A stretch of 48,239 nucleotides of DNA from an uncultured Mycoplasmatota bacterium (lineage in GTDB: Bacteria > Bacillota_I > Bacilli_A > RF39 > UBA660): positions 1 through 48,239 of the forward strand of contig UQRY01000009.1 of assembly GCA_900543675.1 (NCBI GenBank), given 5' to 3'. Made by a program: the position numbers and the translations under genes. Each line of letters opens with the position of its first letter. The stretch's first letter is position 1. Positions 25,363 through 33,940 of this stretch are shown here, piece after piece. The notes beneath the pieces were generated by a model that saw only the letters and a list, made by a program, of their open reading frames with translations, was not told the DNA's origin and ran no database searches.

Positions 25363-26328
25363 ATGTATTATAATGGCCTAGAATTAATAGAAAACTTCAA
25401 TGAAAAAATATCTAATTTAGGAATTGATCCAAACTTCAAAGAAAATCCTGCCTATGAAAAAGCAGTATATCATATCTATTACTCAATTTACAATATGCTT
25501 CTCGAAATGTATTCGCATATTGGAGATGCAAAATTTTTAAGTGTCCATGAAGAAGAAGGAAAAATTTCCTTTGATTATCAGAAACCAACAGAGGGAAAGA
25601 AATGGTCAGTAAGTATTTCGAGTCCTAAACCGGAAGTCCTTATATATATTAGCTGCAAAGAGGATGATAAAATGAGCATAGATGGGCAATATGCCAAAGA
25701 GAAATTCGTCTTAGAAAATGTCGCAACTATGGATAAATCAACTGGTTCTGTTACTTTAATAGAAAATAGTTCTCGAGTAGATAATAAAGAGTGTAGTCCC
25801 AATAGATGCAATAATAGAACTAGTGCTAGCAGAGAAATTTTTTCAAGTGATGGCATAAGTGTAAGAAAAGAAATGAAATGGTTTCCGAGTGCATTATTAG
25901 ACAATGATTTTGAACATGTACCTATAGACTCTGTGCTTTATATTCCAAGACAAGCTTTTGATTTTGGACAGTTTCGGGACATGTATGTTCTCAGTGAACT
26001 ATATCTTAGAGAAAAGCTAGATACAGCAAGAAAACTAGTAGAAGATAAAGAAACAGGAATTAAATACAGTGCTACTATTCCTCTAAATCAAGAGCATGGA
26101 TTGAGTGATATGATTCCTATAGGCGGTGATCCCTATCCTCAGGAAATTGTTATTCCTCCATTATCTCAAGAGCAAATAGAAGAAATGATTCAAAAAGAAA
26201 CTAATTCAAAGGTTGCTGAAGGGTTAAGAAAATATGCTGTTGGTAGAAATACTTATTCATATAACTCATTGGAGGATAAAGACTTTATCAGTGAAGGTAT
26301 TGCATGGCACCAAAATACTTCTAAATAG
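25363..26328 (+). CDS. Uncharacterised protein, 321 aa
   Basis: I do not recognise this family. It is a soluble protein with a helical N-terminal part (residues 1-60, rich in Tyr), a strand-rich middle (SFDYQKP, KWSVSISSPKPEVLIYISC), an odd Ser/Asn/Cys-rich linker (residues 130-165, with KECSPNRCNNRTSASRE), a VLYIPRQAFDFGQFRDMYVLSELYLREKLDTA segment, and a Pro-rich stretch before the C-terminal helices. The two close cysteines in the linker could bind metal or form a disulfide. There is no signal peptide. It has a near-ideal GGAGGT ribosome binding site and lies divergent from the XRE gene and convergent to the GntR gene. Confidence 0.65.
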   Translation: MYYNGLELIENFNEKISNLGIDPNFKENPAYEKAVYHIYYSIYNMLLEMYSHIGDAKFLSVHEEEGKISFDYQKPTEGKKWSVSISSPKPEVLIYISCKEDDKMSIDGQYAKEKFVLENVATMDKSTGSVTLIENSSRVDNKECSPNRCNNRTSASREIFSSDGISVRKEMKWFPSALLDNDFEHVPIDSVLYIPRQAFDFGQFRDMYVLSELYLREKLDTARKLVEDKETGIKYSATIPLNQEHGLSDMIPIGGDPYPQEIVIPPLSQEQIEEMIQKETNSKVAEGLRKYAVGRNTYSYNSLEDKDFISEGIAWHQNTSK

Positions 26329-26438
26329 CGTGCAATAAAACTAATACTTGAGTCTACTATCACGTAATTTGAAGGACAATCTTCAAAAATATTTGGCAGA
26401 TAAGTAAGTAAAATTATTATATTTTCAACATATTTGTA

Positions 26439-26473
26439 AAAAAAATCGTGAAAAATTATCTCACGATTTTTTT
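26439..26473. terminator. Bidirectional terminator between the 321-aa gene and the GntR gene
   Basis: A 13-bp perfect stem (26439-26451 with 26461-26473), a 9-base loop, and A/T runs on both sides can stop transcripts from either strand. The TGA stop of the GntR gene lies inside the right arm. Confidence 0.8.
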
Positions 26474-26823
26474 ATTCTACGAATGATTTCTTCTTCCGTC
26501 ATTCCTAACTTTTCTAATTCTTGGAATCTTTCGGTTATTTCTTCTAAAAGTGAATTTTTCTTTTCCTCGATTACATTAGATATGACTTCTCGGATAAATG
26601 TTCCTTTCGTTGAAATCGTCGTAATGACTTGCTTACTTTCTAATAGATCGTAAGCTTTTTTTACTGTATTAGGGTTGATTCCTAACTGTCCAGCTAGTTC
26701 TCGAATCGAAGGAATTTGATCTTTTGGTTTCAATATTCCTAACGCTACATAACGTTCGATTTCGCGAACAATTTGTTCATAGATGGGAACTCTTGTTTGA
26801 TAATCTAAATTAATCAACAACAT
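26461..26823 (-). CDS. GntR family regulator, YtrA subfamily
   Basis: The 120-residue protein is the short YtrA form: a winged helix (VPIYEQIVREIERYVALGILKPKDQIPSIRELAGQLGINPNTVKKAYDLLE, residues 11-61) and a short C-terminal helical dimerisation tail, without a ligand-binding domain. YtrA regulators repress their own ABC exporter operons, often in response to cell-wall antibiotics. Here it is the last gene of the operon, overlapping the permease gene by 14 bp, whereas in Bacillus ytrA is first. It probably binds the palindrome at 29864-29888. Confidence 0.9.
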   Translation of the reverse strand: MLLINLDYQTRVPIYEQIVREIERYVALGILKPKDQIPSIRELAGQLGINPNTVKKAYDLLESKQVITTISTKGTFIREVISNVIEEKKNSLLEEITERFQELEKLGMTEEEIIRRIKKS

Positions 26824-28885
26824 TGGTTTCTGCCTCTACTTCGCTTGTGTCTTCTAAAATAATCTGATTTTGTTTTAACCATTCTTCGTAATCCTTGTCT
26901 CCTTTTAAAAATTCTCTTTTTTCTTCTAATAGTGCAAGGAACTCTGAAACTCGATTTGTGGTGAAAGCATTCTCTGCTCCTGTATAGTAATCAAACACAA
27001 TATAGTCTTTCGCAGTATCAAATTTATCATCACTATACTTTCGAATAAATGACTTAATCTCATCTTGCATGGTATTAACTAGGTACTGGCTGTCTTCTGG
27101 TAGAAAACTTCCAGAACTGTTCAAATATGGGGTTGTATCTGTGAATTCTTTTTTATCTAGATTTTTTGCTATTTTTTTGTTTTTGGCAGTTATTTCTTCT
27201 TCTAAAAGTGCTTCCAATTCAGGGCTTGCATTACTTGGTAGTTGATACATATAAACATTTCCTTGATCATAGTAATAGAAGAAAGTAATGGTACTATATT
27301 TACTAGCTTCATTTAATTGATGGTTAATCGCATTGTCGAATGCTTCTTGCATTATTTTCTTTATCTTATCATCTGCTTTACGAGGATGTCTTATATTACC
27401 AAAACGATAAGCAAATAAATGTTTTTGTTCTAAATCTTTAAATTGAGCATAATCTTTACTATTTTTAATTTTCTCTACCAAATCATTATATATCGCATCA
27501 GGAACCACCATGGTGTATTCAATTTCTTTCCCACTATCCATTTTTACTACAATTCCTATTCTAGAAGAATCACTACCATAATCCGGATAATTTGTTATTG
27601 TTTGCTTTACTATCTCATTGATTAATTCTTGATCATTAATTTTAGGGTATTGACTTGCGCTCATCGATAGATCCATATCTTTAAATTCAATATAGTCAAT
27701 TTTGTCACTTTCTAATAGGAATATTTCTTCATTTTTCACTTCGTCAATTAAGAAAGCAATTACGAATACCACGGCAACGGTACAAACTAAATTTCTAGAA
27801 GTACGGAGAAAATTGCCGATGCTTTTTCTTGTCACTAAGTCATACAAATAATAATAGCCAATGAGGATAATGACAAATATAAGAACCGCCAACATATCTA
27901 CGTGTTCACGAAAAGCACGATAAATTAAGAATAATACTGGGGTGATTAATAAGCCTTTAACTAAAACATGTAATTTTTCACTTTTGAATGAAGTTTCATT
28001 GTTCTCCATCTTACGATGAAGAAATAAAATATAGCCAATAATAAAACCAACGATGATTCCGATTGCCATTTTTATCAATGAAATTGGGTTATATAAAACC
28101 AACTTATGAGGGTAAGTAATTACATTTTTAATCATATTATAAGGGAGAGGATAATTTGTAGGATGAATAATTTGTGTGTTATAGACATTATAACGATGAT
28201 TTTGTGCATCTTGTAGGCAAGTAATATCCCCATAACATTCATAATTTTCTGGTAAGCAAGCATCGTCTTTACATTCTATTTGGAGTGTGTTTTCGGTGTA
28301 ATAATCAACCGGCGATAAAGTATTATTCCCAGTTGTATATTCTACAAGATATGGGGCTACAAAAAATAGAATTAATGAAATGATCAAAGCAGTGATACTA
28401 TTTCCAGCGAAAGAAATTCCTACATTGAACAGAATAAAGACAAAAATGTAAGTGATGATCCATACTAGTAAATAATCTAATATCATTGTAAATGGAATGA
28501 TACTAGAAGTCACTAGTCCTACTAATTCGATGAACAAGGCATTAATCAATAGCATTCCTACTAATAAAAGAATACCTGTAACCGTATTCGTAATAAAAAT
28601 TGTCTTTCTAGATATCGGCATTGAGCAGGTAAAGTCGACACTTTTCTTTTTAAATATATAACCAAATAAACAAAGAGATACTACAAGTGGAATAATATAT
28701 GCTCCAATAATGGTCGAGAAAGATACTGCAGTTAGATCTAAAGGATCTGTACTACTTGTTAATACACTAAACAAATATAAGGTACTAAATAAGGGAACAA
28801 TCCCTAAAAAGAAAGCAAGTACTCCTTTGGATTTTTTGATATTTTGAAAGGCATACTTTTTATTAAAGTAACTCTTCAAACGCAT
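26810..28885 (-). CDS. ABC-2 type permease of the YtrA-regulated exporter
   Basis: The 691-residue membrane protein begins with a cytoplasmic stretch (KKYAFQNIKKSKGVLAFFLGI), has about six N-terminal helices to residue 275 with an extracellular Cys-containing loop (IECKDDACLPENYECYGDITCLQ, about residues 205-227), further helices to about residue 380, and a large extracellular C-terminal domain. The four cysteines in the loop could make disulfides, which is notable in a low-GC Gram-positive. Start overlaps the ATPase gene by 23 bp. Substrate is unknown; family context suggests envelope stress or peptide antibiotic export. Confidence 0.8.
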   Translation of the reverse strand: MRLKSYFNKKYAFQNIKKSKGVLAFFLGIVPLFSTLYLFSVLTSSTDPLDLTAVSFSTIIGAYIIPLVVSLCLFGYIFKKKSVDFTCSMPISRKTIFITNTVTGILLLVGMLLINALFIELVGLVTSSIIPFTMILDYLLVWIITYIFVFILFNVGISFAGNSITALIISLILFFVAPYLVEYTTGNNTLSPVDYYTENTLQIECKDDACLPENYECYGDITCLQDAQNHRYNVYNTQIIHPTNYPLPYNMIKNVITYPHKLVLYNPISLIKMAIGIIVGFIIGYILFLHRKMENNETSFKSEKLHVLVKGLLITPVLFLIYRAFREHVDMLAVLIFVIILIGYYYLYDLVTRKSIGNFLRTSRNLVCTVAVVFVIAFLIDEVKNEEIFLLESDKIDYIEFKDMDLSMSASQYPKINDQELINEIVKQTITNYPDYGSDSSRIGIVVKMDSGKEIEYTMVVPDAIYNDLVEKIKNSKDYAQFKDLEQKHLFAYRFGNIRHPRKADDKIKKIMQEAFDNAINHQLNEASKYSTITFFYYYDQGNVYMYQLPSNASPELEALLEEEITAKNKKIAKNLDKKEFTDTTPYLNSSGSFLPEDSQYLVNTMQDEIKSFIRKYSDDKFDTAKDYIVFDYYTGAENAFTTNRVSEFLALLEEKREFLKGDKDYEEWLKQNQIILEDTSEVEAETNVVD

Positions 28886-29759
28886 AACCTAACGCCTCCA
28901 TTTCATAGATAAATACTTCCTCTAATGTCAGAGGTAAATAGTCCAAGATAATGGGATTCATCTTTTCTAATATATCCCTACTTTCTTGTTTTTCGTCTTT
29001 AATAATTAATGTCGCAATACTACCTACTTTTTTGAAACTTAATACTTCGAGGTCTTTAAAATCTTCTTTGTCAAAATCCTCTTTAAGAGAAATTTGTACT
29101 TTAAACATATTAGTTTTAATCGAATCAATATCACTTTCAAAGAGAATTCCTCCATCATAGAGAAGGCCTAAGTTATCACAGATATCTTCTAACTCTCGTA
29201 AGTTATGACTGGTCATGATAATTGTTGTTTTATCCTCTTCCATTTGTTTCGCAATTGCCTTTTTAAAGAAATTTCTGATTACTGGGTCAATTCCGTCAAA
29301 AGTTTCATCAAAAAACATATATTTACTTCTAGTTGATAGTGCTAAAATCAATGCACATTGTCTTTTCATTCCTTTTGAGAAACTACTTAATTTTTGATTC
29401 GTCGCTAGATGAAGATGATTGGCTAATTTTTTTAAGTATTCCATATCGAACTTTTTATACATCGCTTGGTAGAACTTTGCCATATCTAGTAATGTATAAG
29501 AGGGATAAAAGTATAAGTCATCAGGAATAAACACCATATTCTGTTTAATTTTCTCGTTGTCGAATGTTTTTTCTTTTCCGATTTTGATACTTCCTTTATC
29601 CGGGATTAAAATACCGTTGATTAGCCGTAGTAATGTACTCTTTCCACTTCCGTTAGCTCCGACCAAACCGTAGATACAGTTTTCCTTGATCGTACAATTT
29701 AAGTTTTGAAGTACATCTTCTTTGTCGTATCTTTTCGATACTCCTTTTATTTCGATCAT
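28863..29759 (-). CDS. ABC transporter ATP-binding protein (YtrB-like)
   Basis: The 298-residue ATPase has Walker A GANGSGKST near residues 34-42, the signature segment SSFSKGMKRQ near 126-135, Walker B MFFDETFDGIDP near 147-158 and the switch His in TSHN. The FSKGMKRQ signature is common in YtrB/CcmA-type exporters. The C-terminal 80 residues form a regulatory extension. It is the first gene of the ATPase-permease-regulator operon. Its start codon lacks a good adjacent ribosome binding site; a strong AAGGAGG lies about 73 bases upstream, beyond a potential hairpin. Confidence 0.9.
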   Translation of the reverse strand: MIEIKGVSKRYDKEDVLQNLNCTIKENCIYGLVGANGSGKSTLLRLINGILIPDKGSIKIGKEKTFDNEKIKQNMVFIPDDLYFYPSYTLLDMAKFYQAMYKKFDMEYLKKLANHLHLATNQKLSSFSKGMKRQCALILALSTRSKYMFFDETFDGIDPVIRNFFKKAIAKQMEEDKTTIIMTSHNLRELEDICDNLGLLYDGGILFESDIDSIKTNMFKVQISLKEDFDKEDFKDLEVLSFKKVGSIATLIIKDEKQESRDILEKMNPIILDYLPLTLEEVFIYEMEALGYAFEELL

Positions 29760-29863
29760 ATGTCATCAAATGATCTATATCGCTAGTTACAAGAGAGCAT
29801 TGTATTTTTTTCTAGCGATGATAAATCAATACCTCCTTATATTTCTCTCTATTCCATTTAATG

Positions 29864-29888
29864 ATTGTACTACTTGTAATAGTACAAT
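29864..29888. promoter_or_regulatory. Probable YtrA-family operator
   Basis: A perfect inverted repeat, ATTGTACTA and TAGTACAAT with a 7-bp spacer, lies just downstream of the predicted start of transcription. TGTACTA half-sites are typical of YtrA-type GntR regulators, and the regulator is encoded in this operon, so autorepression is likely. Confidence 0.75.
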
Positions 29889-29897
29889 TACATTTTC

Positions 29898-29926
29898 AGA
29901 ATAACACACTCTAAAAGAAATAGCAA
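29898..29926 (-). promoter_or_regulatory. Promoter of the ABC exporter/GntR operon
   Basis: On the minus strand TTGCTA (29921-29926), 17 bp, TATTCT (29898-29903) with a TG extension. The operator palindrome begins about 10 bp downstream. Confidence 0.6.
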
Positions 29927-29980
29927 TACTTTTTACTTCTTTTCCAATGAAAAGTTACATAAACTGTATTGGTGAGGTTT

Positions 29981-31891
29981 ATGTTTGTCAAAAAAATAGA
30001 TTCTAGAATCAAAGTTACTTTTTTAATTATTATTTTATTATTTATTTTTATTGTGTTACGTGTCTTTTATATTCAGGTGTTTGATTATCAAAAACTATCT
30101 AGTTTAGCGAGCGATTTATGGAGTAGAGATTTACCAATTGAAGCAAACCGTGGCTTAATTCTTGATCGAAATGGCGTAGTATTAGCCGATAATTTAACGA
30201 CAACATCGCTTGTATTAATTCCTAATCAAATCAAAGATAAGGATGATACTAGTCAAAAATTAGCGGATATTTTAGGTGTCACTAAAGAAGAAATGGATAA
30301 ACATGTCAAAAAAGAAACCTCAATTGAACGAGTACATCCAGAAGGAAGAAGACTATCTTATGAGATTGCGGATCAGATTAATGAATTAGAACTACCTGGG
30401 GTTTATTTGGTCAAGGAATCGAAACGGTATTACCCATATGGAACTACCCTCTCCCATGTTCTCGGTTATGTTGGGATTGATAATCAGGGGTTATCCGGAC
30501 TAGAATTAGAATATGATGAATACTTAACAGGCGAAGCTGGTGCGATTAAGTATTTTTCTGATGCGAAAGGAAATAAGTTAAATTTATCTGATGTTTATTT
30601 AGAGCCAACGGATGGAATGAATATTCAATTAACTATTGACTATAATATTCAAATGTCTCTAGAACGAGAGTTAGATAATGCTGTAAAGGCGTTTAACCCA
30701 GATATGGCTCTAGCGATTGTCATGGATCCAAATACTGGAGAAATACTAGGGATGAGTTCTAGGCCGAACTATGATCCGAATAGTTATTTAGATTACGATA
30801 TGGAAACGCTTAGTCGAAATTTACCAATCTGGGCATCCTACGAACCTGGTTCTACGTTTAAAATTTCAACTTTTGCGGCAGCATTAGAAGAAAATTTAAT
30901 CGATATGGAAAACGATCACTTTTATGATTCAGGAAGTGTTATTGTGAGTGGAGCTAGAATTGGTTGTTGGAAAGCAGGTGGTCATGGCGATCAAACTTAC
31001 TTACAGGTACTTCAAAATTCTTGTAACCCCGGTTTTGTTAAATTAGGACAGATGTTGGGGAAAGAAAGATTATTCTCTTACCTCGACTTGTTTGGATTTG
31101 GCGAAAAGACCGGAATTGATTTGAATGGTGAGGGTGAAGGAATTATCTTTCCTCTCGATCAAGTGGGAGATTTGGAACTTTCAACCACTGCCTTTGGTCA
31201 AGGCGTATCTGTTACCCCTATTCAACAAGTGACTGCGGTGTCTTCGATTGTGAATGGTGGTAATTTGTATCAACCATATATTGTAAAGAGTTTTATGGAG
31301 CCGGAAACGAATTCGGTCATTCAGACTAATGAACCTAAGTTAGTACGAAAAACGATCAGTGAAGAAACTTCTAGTAAAATGCGTTACGCTCTTGAAACCG
31401 TAGTTGCTTTAGGTGGTGGAAAAGCTGCTTATATTGATGGCTACCGAGTTGGGGGAAAAACAGGAACTGCGCAAAAAGTAGAAAATGGTAGATACCTAGT
31501 CAACAATTATATTATGAGTTTCATGGCAGTCGTTCCTTCCAATGATCCACAGGCAGTTTTATATATCGCAATCGATAACCCTAAAAATACAGCTTTACTT
31601 TCTAGTTATACGACAACTCCAATCGCTAGACGGATTTTACTAGATATTATTGAAGCGTTGGATATTCCTAAGCAAGAAGGTCAATTAATTAAGGACTATA
31701 CTTGGGAAGATAAAGTATACTATGAAGTACCTAACGTTGTAGGTAAAACGGTAAAAGACGCAAAAAAAGAACTCACCAATTTCCAAATAGAATATGTTGG
31801 TACTGGTGAGTATGTTGTTCATCAATCTCCTGAAGCTGGAGAACGAGCTCCACAAGATTCTACTATAGTATTACTGTTAGGAGACGGATAA
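29981..31891 (+). CDS. Class B penicillin-binding protein with PASTA domain (SpoVD/FtsI type)
   Basis: This transpeptidase cross-links peptidoglycan with a SEDS partner. The 636-residue protein has one N-terminal membrane anchor (residues 10-30), a dimerisation domain (starting RGLILDRNGVVLADN), and a transpeptidase domain with STFK (about 291-294), SCN (347-349) and KTGT (493-496). A single PASTA domain (from about 575: VPNVVGKTVKDAKKELTN) closes the protein. The ATG at 29981 is used, since GGTGA precedes it by 5 bases; a TTG four codons upstream is less likely. One PASTA domain fits SpoVD; a divisome role with FtsW is equally possible. Confidence 0.93.
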   Translation: MFVKKIDSRIKVTFLIIILLFIFIVLRVFYIQVFDYQKLSSLASDLWSRDLPIEANRGLILDRNGVVLADNLTTTSLVLIPNQIKDKDDTSQKLADILGVTKEEMDKHVKKETSIERVHPEGRRLSYEIADQINELELPGVYLVKESKRYYPYGTTLSHVLGYVGIDNQGLSGLELEYDEYLTGEAGAIKYFSDAKGNKLNLSDVYLEPTDGMNIQLTIDYNIQMSLERELDNAVKAFNPDMALAIVMDPNTGEILGMSSRPNYDPNSYLDYDMETLSRNLPIWASYEPGSTFKISTFAAALEENLIDMENDHFYDSGSVIVSGARIGCWKAGGHGDQTYLQVLQNSCNPGFVKLGQMLGKERLFSYLDLFGFGEKTGIDLNGEGEGIIFPLDQVGDLELSTTAFGQGVSVTPIQQVTAVSSIVNGGNLYQPYIVKSFMEPETNSVIQTNEPKLVRKTISEETSSKMRYALETVVALGGGKAAYIDGYRVGGKTGTAQKVENGRYLVNNYIMSFMAVVPSNDPQAVLYIAIDNPKNTALLSSYTTTPIARRILLDIIEALDIPKQEGQLIKDYTWEDKVYYEVPNVVGKTVKDAKKELTNFQIEYVGTGEYVVHQSPEAGERAPQDSTIVLLLGDG

Positions 31892-31896
31892 TAAAA

Positions 31897-33603
31897 TTAA
31901 TATTTTAAATAAACTCTAACTGTAGCAGTAGCTGTGATAATGGTTCCTGTATTTCCCCACGTTTTATAAGACCTTCTTCTGCTTAGATTGCCTAAAGTTA
32001 AAATACCTGTAGAAGAATTATAAGAAATTGTTGGCGTAACACTAAAAGAGCCGCTATAAGATGAATTGTCATTATCATTATTTGTTGTTGAACCACTAAC
32101 TGAAATATTTTCTACTTTTACGATAAAGTTATCATTAGTTAAACTAGAATAATTGGCATATACACTTTTTACATCAAATGATGATCCGATTCCTAAATCA
32201 ATTAATGTGTACTTTCCAGTATTGGCATTAATGCCTTCTGTATAACCCGCATTATATCCATTGTTATAAGCATCTCGACTATCTAAGGTTCCTCCACTAT
32301 AATAACCAGCTGGAACAGTGTAAGTTGTTCCATTACTTGGCTTCCAATTTAAATTACCTCGATTAGCCATCGTTCCCGTTATCTTTTTTCCATTTACCCA
32401 TGCAGTCTTACCTGATAAGATTTGGGCGGCAGTTGCCGTACCTGAAGTTTGGCTAGAAAGTGAAGCTGCGGTAATCTTTCCACTTCCATTATGATATCCG
32501 GCTGGAATCGTATAACTTCCTCCGGCATTTAAGGTCTGCGTTACTGCTCCTCGATTAGGCATCGTTCCTGTTACTTTCTGACCCTTTACCCAAGCTGTTC
32601 TCCCGCTTAGTATTTGATTTGCAGTCGCATCTCCATCTCCACTACTACAAGCATATATGGTTTCTATTGGATTAGCGGTGATATTTCCCAGTTTATCTTT
32701 TACTTGAATTTCTGCATTCGTACTTATCGCATAGATTTTGCTTGTATCTCTTACCCAGGTTACTCCTCCATCAAAGGAATAAATTGCATCTGATTTATCT
32801 ACACCAATTCCACTATCTACTACATCGCTTATTCCTACTTCTATTTGATTACCATTAATAAGGGAATGTTCATCACTCGTTAAACTGTAACTAGGTCCCT
32901 TAGAGTCTGCTCTTACAATATGATTATTCATATTACTCACATTATTCGCTTGATCAATCGCTCTAACATAGATATTTCCATTATAGTTTTCATATTCTTG
33001 ATTATTCGGATTTAACTCTACCCAGTTTAAAAGATCTTTCGTATACTCATACCTATCAATATCGATATTATAAGGATTACTACTACTATAGGTTCCATAA
33101 ACATATCTTGTCCAATCCCCTTCATTATAATTCTTGGTATGTGTAGTATCTTCATATAATTCATAGTTCACTACAAAGTTTCCACTAAAGCCCTTACAAT
33201 ATAGAGGAAGCCCTCCTTCTGCTTCATGAACAACTTTTCCCTTCTTATCTTTACAAGTTAAGTAAGCTTGGTATTCATTTCCTTTACCACTTGTATTATC
33301 AATAATAATATTTCCTGTACAGTTAATATCTTCTTCTTCAATTAACCCTTCATTTAATAAAGTATCATAAGGCACATTGAAACAATCACTACTCGCATTG
33401 GTCATTTCTCCTCGGTAGTTCTTTACATATAACTTACTTGCTTCATAAGCTAACTTTTCTAATGTCTGATATTTCTTTTCACTATTTCCATAGGTTAAAT
33501 TTCTAACTGCAGGTAAGGCAATTGCCATTAATACTCCGATTAAGATAATAACCACTAATAATTCGATTAATGTAAATCCTCTTTTTCTTAAACTTTTTCT
33601 CAT
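31897..33603 (-). CDS. Prepilin-like surface protein with tail-fibre-like repeats
   Basis: The N-terminus is a textbook type IV prepilin/pseudopilin signal: basic MRKSLRKRG, cleavage after Gly9, then FTLIELLVVIILIGVLMAIALP. The 568-residue length is far above normal pilins (100-200). A cysteine-containing domain follows (to residue about 140), then an Ig-like or strand-rich region (145-315), then two related modules (about 323-375 and 391-457) of the form QILSGKTAWVNGKKITGTM plus PAGY, like those of phage tail fibres. A strand-rich C-terminus ends in Arg/Tyr. It converges on pbp with 5 bp between stops. No pilus assembly genes are in the window. AAGGAG lies 7 bases before the ATG. Confidence 0.8.
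   Translation of the reverse strand: MRKSLRKRGFTLIELLVVIILIGVLMAIALPAVRNLTYGNSEKKYQTLEKLAYEASKLYVKNYRGEMTNASSDCFNVPYDTLLNEGLIEEEDINCTGNIIIDNTSGKGNEYQAYLTCKDKKGKVVHEAEGGLPLYCKGFSGNFVVNYELYEDTTHTKNYNEGDWTRYVYGTYSSSNPYNIDIDRYEYTKDLLNWVELNPNNQEYENYNGNIYVRAIDQANNVSNMNNHIVRADSKGPSYSLTSDEHSLINGNQIEVGISDVVDSGIGVDKSDAIYSFDGGVTWVRDTSKIYAISTNAEIQVKDKLGNITANPIETIYACSSGDGDATANQILSGRTAWVKGQKVTGTMPNRGAVTQTLNAGGSYTIPAGYHNGSGKITAASLSSQTSGTATAAQILSGKTAWVNGKKITGTMANRGNLNWKPSNGTTYTVPAGYYSGGTLDSRDAYNNGYNAGYTEGINANTGKYTLIDLGIGSSFDVKSVYANYSSLTNDNFIVKVENISVSGSTTNNDNDNSSYSGSFSVTPTISYNSSTGILTLGNLSRRRSYKTWGNTGTIITATATVRVYLKY
32233..32433. repeat. Repeat module shared with 48008-48202
   Basis: The segment coding for residues about 391-457 of the prepilin-like protein is visibly similar at nucleotide level (roughly four bases in five by eye) to 48008-48202, in the same orientation about 15.8 kb away. 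Confidence 0.7.
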
Positions 33604-33634
33604 ACTACGGCTCCTTGTATTCTTTTATATACTA

Positions 33635-33665
33635 AGTATACCCCCCCCCCAAGTCATTTTGGCAA
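33635..33665 (-). promoter_or_regulatory. Promoter with G10 tract in the spacer (possible phase-variable promoter)
   Basis: On the coding strand, TTGCCA (33660-33665) and TATACT (33635-33640) are separated by 19 bp, of which ten are an unbroken run of G next to the -10 box (33641-33650). Loss of one or two G would give the optimal 18 or 17 bp. The start codon lies about 32 bp downstream of the -10 box. Confidence 0.6.
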
Positions 33666-33757
33666 GAGGGAAAAATTTGTATACCCTATTTTAGGTTATT
33701 ATAACCCATTTTATCTTAACTATGTACATTTTTTTGGAAAATTTCTTTTAAAATTCA

Positions 33758-33786
33758 TTGAACTTTTCTTTAATCTATATTATAGT
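33758..33786 (+). promoter_or_regulatory. Promoter of tRNA-Arg
   Basis: TTGAAC (33758-33763), 17 bp, TATAGT (33781-33786); the tRNA begins 8 bases after the -10 box. Confidence 0.75.
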
Positions 33787-33794
33787 AGTAGTAT

Positions 33795-33871
33795 GTTCAT
33801 ATAGCTCAGTAGGATAGAGTGTTTCCCTCCGAAGGAAAAGGTCGTGGGTTCGATTCCCGCTATGAACACCA
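33795..33871 (+). tRNA. tRNA-Arg (anticodon CCG)
   Basis: The 77-nt sequence folds as a complete cloverleaf: acceptor GTTCATA/TATGAAC, D stem GCTC/GAGT, anticodon stem TTTCC/GGAAA with loop CTCCGAA (anticodon CCG, reading CGG), T arm GTGGG-TTCGATT-CCCGC, and an encoded CCA end. CGG is a rare codon in such AT-rich genomes, so this is a minor arginine tRNA. Confidence 0.95.
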
Positions 33872-33910
33872 GATTGATAATAACCTCGAGTTACTGCTCT
33901 AGTTTTAACA

Positions 33911-33940
33911 AAAACTATCTCTTGTGGATAGTTTTTTCTA
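33911..33940. terminator. Terminator shared by tRNA-Arg and the opposing 161-aa gene
   Basis: A 9-bp stem (33911-33919 with 33927-33935) and 7-base loop have a T-run on the plus strand and a T-rich run on the minus strand. Its right arm and loop also encode the last codons of the minus-strand gene. Confidence 0.75.

Noticed and set aside
26329..26400. Short plus-strand segment reading LLSRNLKDNLQKYLADK then stop
   Set aside because: Looks like the tail of a protein but has no start, no ribosome binding site and only 17 codons; cannot be supported as a gene remnant.
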